Shown here in pieces: positions 1-5,393 of a stretch of 6,685 bases of DNA. Origin of the DNA: JBMNKL01 sp050261495 (GTDB lineage Bacteria > Bacillota > Clostridia > Acetivibrionales > DTU013). Under the pieces are notes generated by a model. It was not told the origin of the DNA, ran no database searches, and saw nothing but the letters and a program-made list of their open reading frames with translations. Location of the stretch: NCBI GenBank assembly GCA_050261495.1, contig JBLNDI010000031.1, positions 1 through 6,685 of the forward strand, read 5' to 3'. Position 1 is the stretch's first letter. Each line of letters begins with the position of its first letter. The position numbers and the translations under genes are program-made.

Positions 1-131
1 AAACAGTGATTTTATCACCTGGCAAACCGGCGCTTTCGCTGCCGGGCGAAAACGTCCCAAGCCGGAGCATTATGGAACCGGCCGGCATAGAGCGCCAAAT
101 CGCTTCCGGTTGTGATGAATATGGAGTATAA
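1..131 (+). CDS. 3' end of an unidentified upstream gene (partial)
   Basis: The reading frame whose codons begin at position 3 is open from the window edge to a TAA at 129-131, giving about 42 C-terminal residues that end in ...CDEYGV. Codon choice in this frame (CCG, GGC, GAA, GCC, ATC, AGC) resembles the confirmed genes nearby. The competing open frame, with codons from position 2 and a stop at 113-115, is arginine-rich and looks less like protein. The peptide contains SPGKPALSLPGE and MEPAGIERQIASG stretches, which I cannot assign to a family. Its stop lies inside the start region of the downstream regulator (overlap about 11 nt if that gene starts at 121), which suggests co-transcription and translational coupling. 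A non-coding leader is the main alternative, but I could not match 1-111 to a known riboswitch. Confidence 0.5.
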   Translation, partial: TVILSPGKPALSLPGENVPSRSIMEPAGIERQIASGCDEYGV

Positions 132-606
132 TAAAGGGTTTCACACGGTGAGGGGATACCAGCTCCTTGAACAGAACAAAAGGCTGCTGACGCCTGCCAT
201 GGAAGATTACCTGGAAATGATTTGCAGGTATAGCCTGAAGGACGGCTTTATTCGCATTAACAGGCTTGCGGAGCTGTTGAATGTGAAGGCCTCGTCTGCG
301 ACAAAGATGGTGCAGAAGCTGGGGAAACTGGGCATGCTTAATTATGAAAAATACGGGATTGTAGTTTTGACCGAAAGCGGTAAGGAAATCGGGGAGTTTC
401 TGCTGGACAGGCACAGGACAATCGAGGAATTCATGAGGTTTTTAGGGTGCGGGGATGATGTCCTTGTGCAAACGGAATTGATCGAGCACAACATGAATCC
501 CGGTACTGTGAAAAACATTAAGATATTAAACTGCTTTTTTTCATGCAACAAACAATTAGCCGTTTTTTTTGTGGAGTTCAAAAAACGGCGGCATCCGCCT
601 GATTAA
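121..606 (+). CDS. DtxR/MntR-family metal-dependent repressor, Mn-type ligand set
   Basis: This 161-residue protein is a cytosolic metal-responsive repressor of the MntR type. An N-terminal winged helix covers about residues 22-90, with the recognition-helix region at VKASSATKMVQKL and a wing at YEKYGIVVLT. A helical dimerisation domain follows, and there is no SH3 domain. Aligned by eye to Bacillus subtilis MntR, all six Mn ligands are present: D29 and E32 in MEDYLE, H98 in RHRTIEEF, and E119, E122 and H123 in ELIEH. The C-terminus (FF...FKKRR) looks complete. The start is uncertain. ATG 121 keeps the FHTVRGYQ segment, which I recall as conserved in clostridial homologues. GTG 112, ATG 115 and GTG 148 are alternatives; GTG 148 has AAAGGG 9 nt upstream. 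It overlaps the preceding partial gene. Specificity for Mn(II) over Fe(II) is inferred from the ligands, and no MntR-like operator is obvious nearby. Confidence 0.88.
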   Translation: MEYNKGFHTVRGYQLLEQNKRLLTPAMEDYLEMICRYSLKDGFIRINRLAELLNVKASSATKMVQKLGKLGMLNYEKYGIVVLTESGKEIGEFLLDRHRTIEEFMRFLGCGDDVLVQTELIEHNMNPGTVKNIKILNCFFSCNKQLAVFFVEFKKRRHPPD

Positions 607-645
607 GGCTGCAGAAAAGGACTTCTCGGTATTACTTCAGTAAGG

Positions 646-677
646 TTGTGGAAAACTTGATAGGAAGGTGCTACAAT
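646..677 (+). promoter_or_regulatory. Putative promoter with extended -10 for the methyltransferase gene
   Basis: TGCTACAAT at 669-677 is an extended -10 element (TGn followed by TACAAT, five of six matches to TATAAT). The best -35 candidate, TTGTGG at 646-651, lies 20 bp upstream, which is long, but extended -10 promoters tolerate a weak -35. Transcription would start near 684, just before the tandem repeats. The gap after the upstream regulator (stop at 606) supports a separate promoter here. Confidence 0.5.
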
Positions 678-689
678 TAAGCTGATAAC

Positions 690-737
690 GTATTGTTAAG
701 CAAGGTTATTGTTAAGTGAGGCTATTGTTAAGCAAGG
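690..737 (+). repeat. Three tandem 16-bp repeats in the methyltransferase leader
   Basis: Units occupy 690-705, 706-721 and 722-737 with consensus NTATTGTTAAGCAAGG. Unit 2 reads TGAGG instead of CAAGG, and the first base varies. Each unit ends in a purine-rich, Shine-Dalgarno-like AAGNNAGG. The array runs from the predicted transcription start to the translation start. An ATG directly followed by TGA (738-743) comes right after unit 3. Confidence 0.9.
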
Positions 738-748
738 ATGTGAGACAG

Positions 749-1726
749 ATGCGGAACGCCGGTTGGAACCAAAAAGCGGGAGGATTCGATTTCCGCCTGG
801 AGGAGATTGACTCGTGCCGTACCGGCAAAGGCCTGTCAAAAAGCTTTTGTCTTCATATAACAAACAACACGGACCGTCGTGTCGACGGGCGGCTCGTGCT
901 TACCGCCCCGAGCGGGTGGAAGATAAGTCCCGGCAGCGACATATTAATGGCGGTCAAGCCTGACGGCACTATTTGTGCGGAGTTTGAAACCCATACGGAA
1001 GAGGGGTATGATGATTCCTTTACAATAAATGCCCGGCTTGAGACAACGGAGGGAGTCCAAACGGACGTTACATTTGAAATTCCGGGGATTTTTGCCAACG
1101 CCGTAAAGCAAATGCTGGAGAGGGACCTGAAAGGAAGGGGAATCAGCGACCCCATGGTCCTGAGGGCCATGGAAAAAGTAAAAAGGCACCTGTTTATTGA
1201 TGAGGAATACCGAGAAGAAGCATATGACGACCATCCGCTTCCCATAGACGAGGGACAGACAATTTCGCAGCCTTACATTGTCGCTCTTATGACGGAGACA
1301 TTGATGATAAAGCCGGGTGAAAAAGTACTCGAGATCGGCACGGGCTGCGGATACCAGGCGGCAGTCCTCGCGGAACTGACCGATGAGGTTTATTCCGTTG
1401 AAATCAAAAAAAAGCTGGCGGAAAACGCCAGAAGGAATCTTGACAAAAACGGGTACGTCAACGTGAAAACAAAACACGGCGACGGCTATTTCGGGTGGGA
1501 GGAATACGCCCCGTATGACGCCATTATGATTTCCTGCGCGGTAAAGCGCATACCCCCGCCGCTGCTTGAGCAATTAAGAGAAGGCGGGAGGATGGTGCTT
1601 CCCATCGGCGACACGACATATTACCAGGATCTTGTGCATGTCAAAAAAGATAAGGGAGTAAAAATAACGCACATATGCGGGGTCAGGTTTGTCCCGATAA
1701 CCGGCGAAGCTGTGAAAGACGAGTGA
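749..1726 (+). CDS. pcm: Protein-L-isoaspartate O-methyltransferase with N-terminal beta-sandwich-like extension
   Basis: This enzyme transfers a methyl group from S-adenosylmethionine to L-isoaspartyl residues of damaged proteins, the first step of their repair in the cytosol. With the ATG at 749 it has 325 residues. Residues 115-325 form the PCMT catalytic domain: LFIDEEYREEAY, the family signature EGQTISQPYIVA (169-180), SAM motif I VLEIGTGCGYQ (193-203), GDGYFGW, DAIMIS, and the typical end VRFVPITG. Standard bacterial Pcm is about 210 residues, so the first 113 or so are extra. They look beta-rich, and LTAPSGWKISPG resembles NEW3/NPCBM-associated Ig-like folds. No signal peptide is evident. 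GTG 716 is an alternative start with AAGCAAGG 10 nt upstream, but it would translate repeat DNA. The stop is 5 bp from that of the convergent regulator. Catalytic assignment is firm; the role of the N-terminal domain is unknown. Confidence 0.92.
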   Translation: MRNAGWNQKAGGFDFRLEEIDSCRTGKGLSKSFCLHITNNTDRRVDGRLVLTAPSGWKISPGSDILMAVKPDGTICAEFETHTEEGYDDSFTINARLETTEGVQTDVTFEIPGIFANAVKQMLERDLKGRGISDPMVLRAMEKVKRHLFIDEEYREEAYDDHPLPIDEGQTISQPYIVALMTETLMIKPGEKVLEIGTGCGYQAAVLAELTDEVYSVEIKKKLAENARRNLDKNGYVNVKTKHGDGYFGWEEYAPYDAIMISCAVKRIPPPLLEQLREGGRMVLPIGDTTYYQDLVHVKKDKGVKITHICGVRFVPITGEAVKDE

Positions 1727-1731
1727 ATGTG

Positions 1732-2148
1732 TTATTCCTGCGGCTTTAACGAATTTGAATTATTATTTTCCAGGGTTTCCATGTGTTTCTTTATTGCTTC
1801 AAAACTTTCCCGGCTGATTACATGCTCCATCCGGCAGGCATCTTCGTAAGCGACGGTTTCATCCACCCCGAGGCTCATCAGCCAATTGGCGATAAATGTA
1901 TGGCGCTCAAGCATGGTTTCAGCGATTTCCTTTCCCTTGTCTGTCAGCTTAATGTAACCTTCATCGTCTATTTGTATATATCCGTTCTCACGGAGTTTTT
2001 TCATGGCAACGCTAATACTGGACTTTTTATAATTAAGCTCGTTTACAATATCTATGGATCTAACCCGGGAGTCTTTACGGCTTAATACCAGGATGGTTTC
2101 AAGGTACATTTCGGCTGATTCCTTGATTTTCAAAACTACCATCTCCAT
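1732..2148 (-). CDS. DtxR-family iron-dependent repressor, short form, iron-type ligands
   Basis: This 138-residue protein has an N-terminal winged helix (about 10-72; recognition region YKKSSISVAMKKL, wing DDEGYIKLT) and a metal-binding/dimerisation domain, but no C-terminal SH3-like domain, so it is MntR-sized. Its ligands are iron-type. EMYLETI places M14 where DtxR has M10, and EDACRMEHVIS supplies C105, E108 and H109, matching DtxR C102, E105 and H106. H83 matches H79, but the ancillary-site E83 and H98 of DtxR appear as A87 and Y101. The start is ambiguous. TTG at 2133 gives the usual MKIKESAEMYLE beginning with GGAG 9 nt upstream; ATG 2148 and 2142 are alternatives, and TTG 2199 has no ribosome site. 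Being divergent from feoAB next to the operator cluster, it is the likely feo repressor (inference). Confidence 0.9.
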   Translation of the reverse strand: MEMVVLKIKESAEMYLETILVLSRKDSRVRSIDIVNELNYKKSSISVAMKKLRENGYIQIDDEGYIKLTDKGKEIAETMLERHTFIANWLMSLGVDETVAYEDACRMEHVISRESFEAIKKHMETLENNNSNSLKPQE

Positions 2149-2212
2149 TTCATTCTTTGCGTGGTATGCCCTCGATACCAGAGAAACGCCATTAACCAAA
2201 GAATAACATACC

Positions 2213-2230
2213 GTTTTGCAAAATGCAAAC
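2213..2230. promoter_or_regulatory. Imperfect palindrome upstream of the iron-type regulator
   Basis: GTTTTGCAAAATGCAAAC has near-symmetric arms (GTTTTGC against GCAAAC, one base short). It lies about 65 bp upstream of ATG 2148, where the promoter of the minus-strand regulator would be expected. Its sequence is unrelated to the GGTTAG operators, so if it is a binding site it belongs to another regulator. I found no convincing -35/-10 pair around it. Confidence 0.3.
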
Positions 2231-2318
2231 AGGATAAAACAAAACGATCAATAACTATGAAATTTATGAAAATTATGAGAGACATACAGCAACTCTTCAG
2301 GGCTTATAAAAAATTGTA

Positions 2319-2347
2319 TTGACAATGCGGTTAGACTATGCTAACCT
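2319..2347 (+). promoter_or_regulatory. Putative feo promoter P1
   Basis: TTGACA at 2319-2324 is a perfect -35 box. At 17-bp spacing the -10 would be TAACCT (2342-2347), only three of six matches and lying within operator 1. A second possible promoter uses TTGGTT (2352-2357) and TATATG (2376-2381) with 18-bp spacing, with operator 2 in its spacer. Either way the start is 120-155 nt upstream of feoA, leaving a long leader. Operator overlap fits repression by steric exclusion of RNA polymerase. Confidence 0.6.
2329..2346. promoter_or_regulatory. feo operator 1 (GGTTAG-N6-CTAACC)
   Basis: GGTTAGACTATGCTAACC has perfect 6-bp inverted arms around a 6-bp centre and covers the spacer and -10 region of P1. 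The half-site GGTTAG also occurs in the known DtxR/IdeR consensus, but there the arms are separated by 1 bp. The whole 18-mer is the exact reverse complement of operator 2. Confidence 0.8.
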
Positions 2348-2353
2348 AATATT

Positions 2354-2371
2354 GGTTAGCATAGTCTAACC
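2354..2371. promoter_or_regulatory. feo operator 2, exact inverse of operator 1
   Basis: GGTTAGCATAGTCTAACC. Its symmetry extends to 8-bp arms, TTGGTTAG and CTAACCAA (2352-2373). It is separated from operator 1 by TAATATT (2347-2353), so the pair forms a perfect 18-bp inverted repeat with a 7-nt spacer. Centre-to-centre distance from operator 1 is 25 bp. Confidence 0.8.
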
Positions 2372-2387
2372 AAAATATATGCCCATG

Positions 2388-2405
2388 GGTTAGTATAGAC
2401 TAACC
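2388..2405. promoter_or_regulatory. feo operator 3
   Basis: GGTTAGTATAGACTAACC has 7-bp perfect arms (GGTTAGT and ACTAACC) around ATAG. It lies 34 bp (centre to centre) downstream of operator 2, beyond the P1 start and near the start expected for the alternative promoter, so it could act as a roadblock or cover that promoter. Confidence 0.8.
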
Positions 2406-2491
2406 AGTGAGCATAAGCCGCTGGCTGGAATAACCAGGCTGGCCGTTGTTGGCTGCGGGATGGCTGATAAAATGATGGTGCAGACGGTATA

Positions 2492-2498
2492 AAGGAGG
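2492..2498 (+). promoter_or_regulatory. Ribosome binding site of feoA
   Basis: AAGGAGG, a full-length Shine-Dalgarno sequence 8 nt before the GTG at 2507. It fixes the non-ATG start of feoA. Confidence 0.85.
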
Positions 2499-2506
2499 CT
2501 TTTGCA

Positions 2507-2728
2507 GTGAAACCGCTGAAAGAAGTCGAATGCGGGCATACGGTTAAAGTATTGAAGGTTGAAGGTTCAGGAGCCGTTAAACGACGAATAATGGACATGG
2601 GGATTACAAAAGGCACTGAAATCTATGTCCGCAAGGTCGCGCCGCTCGGAGACCCGATAGAAATTACGGTGCGAGGATATGAGCTATCTTTGCGCAAAGC
2701 GGATGCGGAAATGATCCTGGTGCAATAA
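2507..2728 (+). CDS. feoA: Ferrous iron transport protein A
   Basis: FeoA is a small cytosolic SH3-like protein required for, or modulating, Fe(II) uptake through FeoB, probably by contacting its cytosolic part. The 73-residue product has the family's usual length and motifs: LKEVECGHTVKVLKVEGSG, then RRIMDMGITKGTEI (about 27-40), VAPLGDPIEITVRGYELSLRKADAEMI, and an end at VQ. The GTG start is set by AAGGAGG 8 nt upstream. feoB follows 113 bp downstream on the same strand, with a weak hairpin and a fourth operator between them, so the two genes may be only partly co-transcribed. The leader holds three operator copies, so iron-dependent repression is expected. Confidence 0.95.
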   Translation: MKPLKEVECGHTVKVLKVEGSGAVKRRIMDMGITKGTEIYVRKVAPLGDPIEITVRGYELSLRKADAEMILVQ

Positions 2729-2735
2729 TAACGAA

Positions 2736-2752
2736 CTGGTTGTAGCAACCAG
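2736..2752 (+). terminator. Weak hairpin after feoA, possible attenuator
   Basis: CTGGTTG-TAG-CAACCAG forms a 7-bp stem with a 3-nt loop 7 nt after the feoA stop and is followed by GTTATTTTA. The U-rich tract is short, so this is at most a partial terminator, or a stem protecting the feoA message end. Confidence 0.35.
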
Positions 2753-2769
2753 GTTATTTTAGGCCTGAT

Positions 2770-2799
2770 GGTTAGTTAAGACTAACTTAATTATATAGT
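2770..2799 (+). promoter_or_regulatory. Operator 4 and putative feoB promoter
   Basis: GGTTAGTTAAGACTAACT (2770-2787) is a fourth operator copy: arms GTTAGT and ACTAAC are perfect and the outermost C is replaced by T. TATAGT at 2794-2799 is a five-of-six -10 match, and the region 17 bp upstream lies within the operator; no good -35 is visible. The arrangement suggests an internal, metal-repressed promoter giving feoB its own transcript. Confidence 0.6.
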
Positions 2800-2841
2800 T
2801 TGTTAATCTATTTACCCGGACATAGTTGGGAGTGAGAATCG

Positions 2842-4998
2842 ATGCCTGTTAAAATAGCGCTGGCCGGAAATCCGAACAGCGGGAAAACCACGCTGTTTAA
2901 TGCCCTGACCGGATCAAACCAGTATGTTGGAAACTGGCCGGGCGTTACGGTTGAAAAAAAGGAAGGGAAACTTAAAAACCATGATAACGTTATTGTCATA
3001 GATCTGCCGGGGATTTATTCCCTTTCCCCGTATACTATTGAAGAGGTTGTAGCGAGAAACCATCTTTTAGCGGAGCGTCCGGATGCGATTATCAACATCG
3101 TGGACGGCACCAACATGGGGCGGAACCTTTACCTCACCACACAGCTCCTGGAATTGGGCATTCCCGTTGTAGTTGCCGTCAACATGATGGATGAGGTGCA
3201 AAAAAGCGGGGATAAAATTTATACAGACCGGCTTTCCAGGAAACTCGGCTGCCCCGTTGTGGAGATTTCCGCGCTTAAAGGGACGGGTGTGGAATCGGCT
3301 GCCGAAACGGCGTTGGAGTTTGCCCGGAAAGGCGTTCCCACTGTTCCGCGGCATATATTTTCAGGAAGCGTGGAGCATGCCATAGCCCATATTGAAGAGG
3401 CGATCCATGGAAAGATCCCGGAAAGCTCCCAGCGCTGGTATGCAATAAAAGTTTTTGAACGGGAGCCGGAGATTTTGGAACGGCTCGCCCTTTCCGATGA
3501 ACTCAGGGCACATATCGAGACGGACATCAAGGACTGCGAGGAAGAGATGGATGACGATGCCGAAAGCATTATCGCAAATGAGCGCTACCTGTATATTGCC
3601 TCGGTTATCAAGGATTGCTATGTGAAGAAAAACAAGAACGCGCTCTCTGTTTCGGACAAGATAGACAGGATAGTCACAAACCGGGTGCTGGCGTTGCCGA
3701 TTTTTGCCGTTGTCATGTTCATTGTCTATTATGTTTCGGTAACTACCGTCGGCGCGTGGGTAACCGACTGGACCAACAATGTGCTTTTCGGCGAAATTAT
3801 TCCCCCGGCTGTTGAACGTTTTCTTGTTTCTGTCGGGACTTCCGATTGGCTTGTAGAACTTATTATCGACGGCATTATAGGCGGAGTGGGCGCAGTGCTT
3901 GGTTTTGTGCCGCAGATGCTTGTGCTGTTCGCTTTTCTTGCTTTTCTTGAGTTCTGCGGCTACATGGCCAGGATTGCTTTTATCCTGGACAAGATATTCC
4001 GCAAATTTGCCCTCTCGGGCAAATCCTTTATACCGATGCTTATCGGAAGCGGCTGCGGAGTTCCAGGCGTCATGGCTTCCCGGACTATTGAAAGCGAACG
4101 CGACCGGAGAATGACCATTATGACCACCACGTTCATACCCTGCGGAGCAAAACTGCCCGTTATTGCACTGATTTCCGGGGCATTGTTCAAAGGTGCGTGG
4201 TGGGTGGCTCCAAGCGCTTATTTCGCAGGCATTGCAGCGGTTATCTGTTCAGGCATTATACTTAAGAAAACCCGTATGTTTTCTGGCAATCCTTCGCCTT
4301 TTGTGATGGAATTGCCCGCTTACCGCTGGCCTGCACCGGCCAGCGTCCTGCGCAGCATGTGGGAACGCAGCCGGTCGTTTGTTAAAAAGGCCGGAACGGT
4401 TATTCTGCTTTCAGCTATTGTAATTTGGTTTTTGCAGAACTTTGGCATTGAAAATGGCAGATTTGGCATGGTTGAAAACTTGAGCGACGGCATTCTCGCC
4501 GTTATCGGGAGCGCTATAGCCTGGATTTTTGCTCCTCTCGGTTGGGGCAGCTGGCAGGCCGCAGTAGCTACAATAACAGGCCTTGTGGCCAAGGAAAACG
4601 TGGTCGGTACGTTGGGGGTGCTTTACGGCTTTGCCGAAACCGGTGGGGAAGGCGCCGAAATGTGGGGGACTTTATCATCAAGCTTAAGTGCGCTGGCCGG
4701 GTATTCGTTCCTTATGTTCAACCTCCTTTGCGCGCCCTGTATTGCAGCCATTGGCGCAATTAAGCGGGAAATGAACAGCGCAAAGTGGACATGGTTTGCC
4801 ATAGGTTATCAGACTGTTTTTGCATACGCGGTTTCGCTGTGCATTTACCAGTTGGGGAACCTGTTTATCGGTAACGGTTTTGGAATAAACACGACAGCAG
4901 CTGTCGTTGTTGCAGCTGTATTCCTTTACCTGTTGTTCAGGCCGCAGAAAAAAGACGCCGGCAAAGATCGTGTTTCTTTAGCGGGGGCGAGATTGTAG
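2842..4998 (+). CDS. feoB: Ferrous iron transporter FeoB
   Basis: FeoB is the inner-membrane Fe(II) uptake protein with an N-terminal GTPase. The 718 residues match the usual length of a single-chain FeoB. G motifs: G1 GNPNSGKTT (9-17), G2 Thr36 in WPGVTVE, G3 DLPG (54-57), G4 NMMD (114-117), G5 SALKG (143-147). A helical, acidic GDI-like segment follows (about 175-260, with CEEEMDDD). The membrane part begins near 280 and has two Gate regions, around GSGCGVPGV (402-410) with PCGAKLP (433-439), and around LLCAPCIAA (628-636), whose cysteines are implicated in metal passage in the family. The basic tail ends in ...AGARL. The start at ATG 2842 has GGGAGTGA upstream. The gene lies downstream of feoA and operator 4, and its stop overlaps AGGAGGTG, the next ribosome site. 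No separate feoC is present. Confidence 0.97.
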   Translation: MPVKIALAGNPNSGKTTLFNALTGSNQYVGNWPGVTVEKKEGKLKNHDNVIVIDLPGIYSLSPYTIEEVVARNHLLAERPDAIINIVDGTNMGRNLYLTTQLLELGIPVVVAVNMMDEVQKSGDKIYTDRLSRKLGCPVVEISALKGTGVESAAETALEFARKGVPTVPRHIFSGSVEHAIAHIEEAIHGKIPESSQRWYAIKVFEREPEILERLALSDELRAHIETDIKDCEEEMDDDAESIIANERYLYIASVIKDCYVKKNKNALSVSDKIDRIVTNRVLALPIFAVVMFIVYYVSVTTVGAWVTDWTNNVLFGEIIPPAVERFLVSVGTSDWLVELIIDGIIGGVGAVLGFVPQMLVLFAFLAFLEFCGYMARIAFILDKIFRKFALSGKSFIPMLIGSGCGVPGVMASRTIESERDRRMTIMTTTFIPCGAKLPVIALISGALFKGAWWVAPSAYFAGIAAVICSGIILKKTRMFSGNPSPFVMELPAYRWPAPASVLRSMWERSRSFVKKAGTVILLSAIVIWFLQNFGIENGRFGMVENLSDGILAVIGSAIAWIFAPLGWGSWQAAVATITGLVAKENVVGTLGVLYGFAETGGEGAEMWGTLSSSLSALAGYSFLMFNLLCAPCIAAIGAIKREMNSAKWTWFAIGYQTVFAYAVSLCIYQLGNLFIGNGFGINTTAAVVVAAVFLYLLFRPQKKDAGKDRVSLAGARL

Positions 4999-5011
4999 GA
5001 GGTGCGGGGTT

Positions 5012-5086
5012 ATGCAGGGTTATGTATACAAGGTTGCAGAGGGTTGCAGAGGATTGGAGAGGGTTTCAGAGAGTAACAGAGAGTAG
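5012..5086 (+). CDS. Possible 24-codon small ORF built partly from 10-bp repeats
   Basis: AGGAGGTG (4997-5004) overlaps the feoB stop and sits 7 nt before an ATG at 5012, an ideal ribosome site. The ORF runs to TAG 5084-5086 and encodes 24 residues, MQGYVYKVAEGC followed by RGLERVSESNRE. From 5031 it is made of the 10-bp tandem repeats, whose period is not a multiple of three, so each unit is read in a different frame. It has no recognisable family. It may be translated as a leader peptide coupling feoB to the Cys-rich gene, or the strong ribosome site may once have served the gene at 5125 before repeat expansion separated them. A fortuitous ORF is also possible. Confidence 0.35.
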   Translation: MQGYVYKVAEGCRGLERVSESNRE

Positions 5087-5100
5087 CAGAGGGTTGCCAA
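5031..5100 (+). repeat. Seven tandem 10-bp repeats between feoB and the Cys-rich gene
   Basis: Seven consecutive 10-bp units, starting every 10 bases from 5031, share the degenerate consensus GGGTTGCAGA. Units 1 and 2 (5031-5050) differ by one base, and the others diverge at two to four positions. Related material (GGGTTATG) flanks on the left and AGGGTATGGA on the right. The array is purine-rich on the coding strand and contains several Shine-Dalgarno-like stretches. Confidence 0.85.
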
Positions 5101-5124
5101 AGGGTATGGAAGGAAGGTGTGACA

Positions 5125-5298
5125 ATGCTGGCTTTCATCAGGGATAATGTTGCAAACATAATTATAAGCGCCGTATTGATAGTTATTGTTGCTGGTATCA
5201 TATTGAGCTTAATAATAAAAAAGAGAAAAAGAAACGGTTCCATCGGCTGCGGCTGCGGCTGCGACGGATGCTCCAAAAGCCAATGTCCGATTGATTAG
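5125..5298 (+). CDS. FeoB-associated Cys-rich membrane protein
   Basis: This 57-residue protein has one N-terminal membrane helix (about residues 9-31, rich in I, V and L), a basic stop-transfer stretch KKRKRNG (32-38), and a glycine/cysteine tail GCGCGCDGC...C (41-54) with five cysteines. That architecture and the place directly after feoB match the FeoB-associated Cys-rich membrane protein family (Pfam FeoB_associated), thought to assist Fe(II) transport. The positive-inside rule predicts a cytosolic Cys tail that could bind or hand over Fe(II); this is inference. The start ATG has AGGAAGGTG upstream. The GCGCGC stretch is encoded by three exact GGCTGC hexamers (5245-5262). It is the last gene of the feo cluster, and no clear terminator lies between it and the convergent CBS gene. 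Confidence 0.9.
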   Translation: MLAFIRDNVANIIISAVLIVIVAGIILSLIIKKRKRNGSIGCGCGCDGCSKSQCPID

Positions 5299-5393
5299 CT
5301 CGTGTCAATCGCTTCTTGATGACATGTTTGCGGGACCGTCTTTTTGAAGATAGACCTATTAAAGATTATCAGAAACATATTAAACAGAAGATG

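Noticed and set aside
1..111. Possible riboswitch (GGCAAACC and GC-rich hairpin CCGGC...GCCGG resembling a cyclic-di-GMP-I aptamer)
   Set aside because: Only the GGCAAACC piece matches. The following GACGCAAAGCC and the 3' half of the aptamer are absent, and a coding frame explains the region better.
2257..2322. 21-codon ORF beginning MKFMKIMRDIQQL upstream of the feo promoter
   Set aside because: It has no ribosome binding site at a usable distance, is AT-rich with a 9-bp ATGAAA-type repeat, and runs into the -35 box of the feo promoter.
2329..2371. Perfect inverted repeat read as a transcription terminator
   Set aside because: No T-tract follows on either strand, and each arm is itself a palindrome of the operator type found again at 2388 and 2770.
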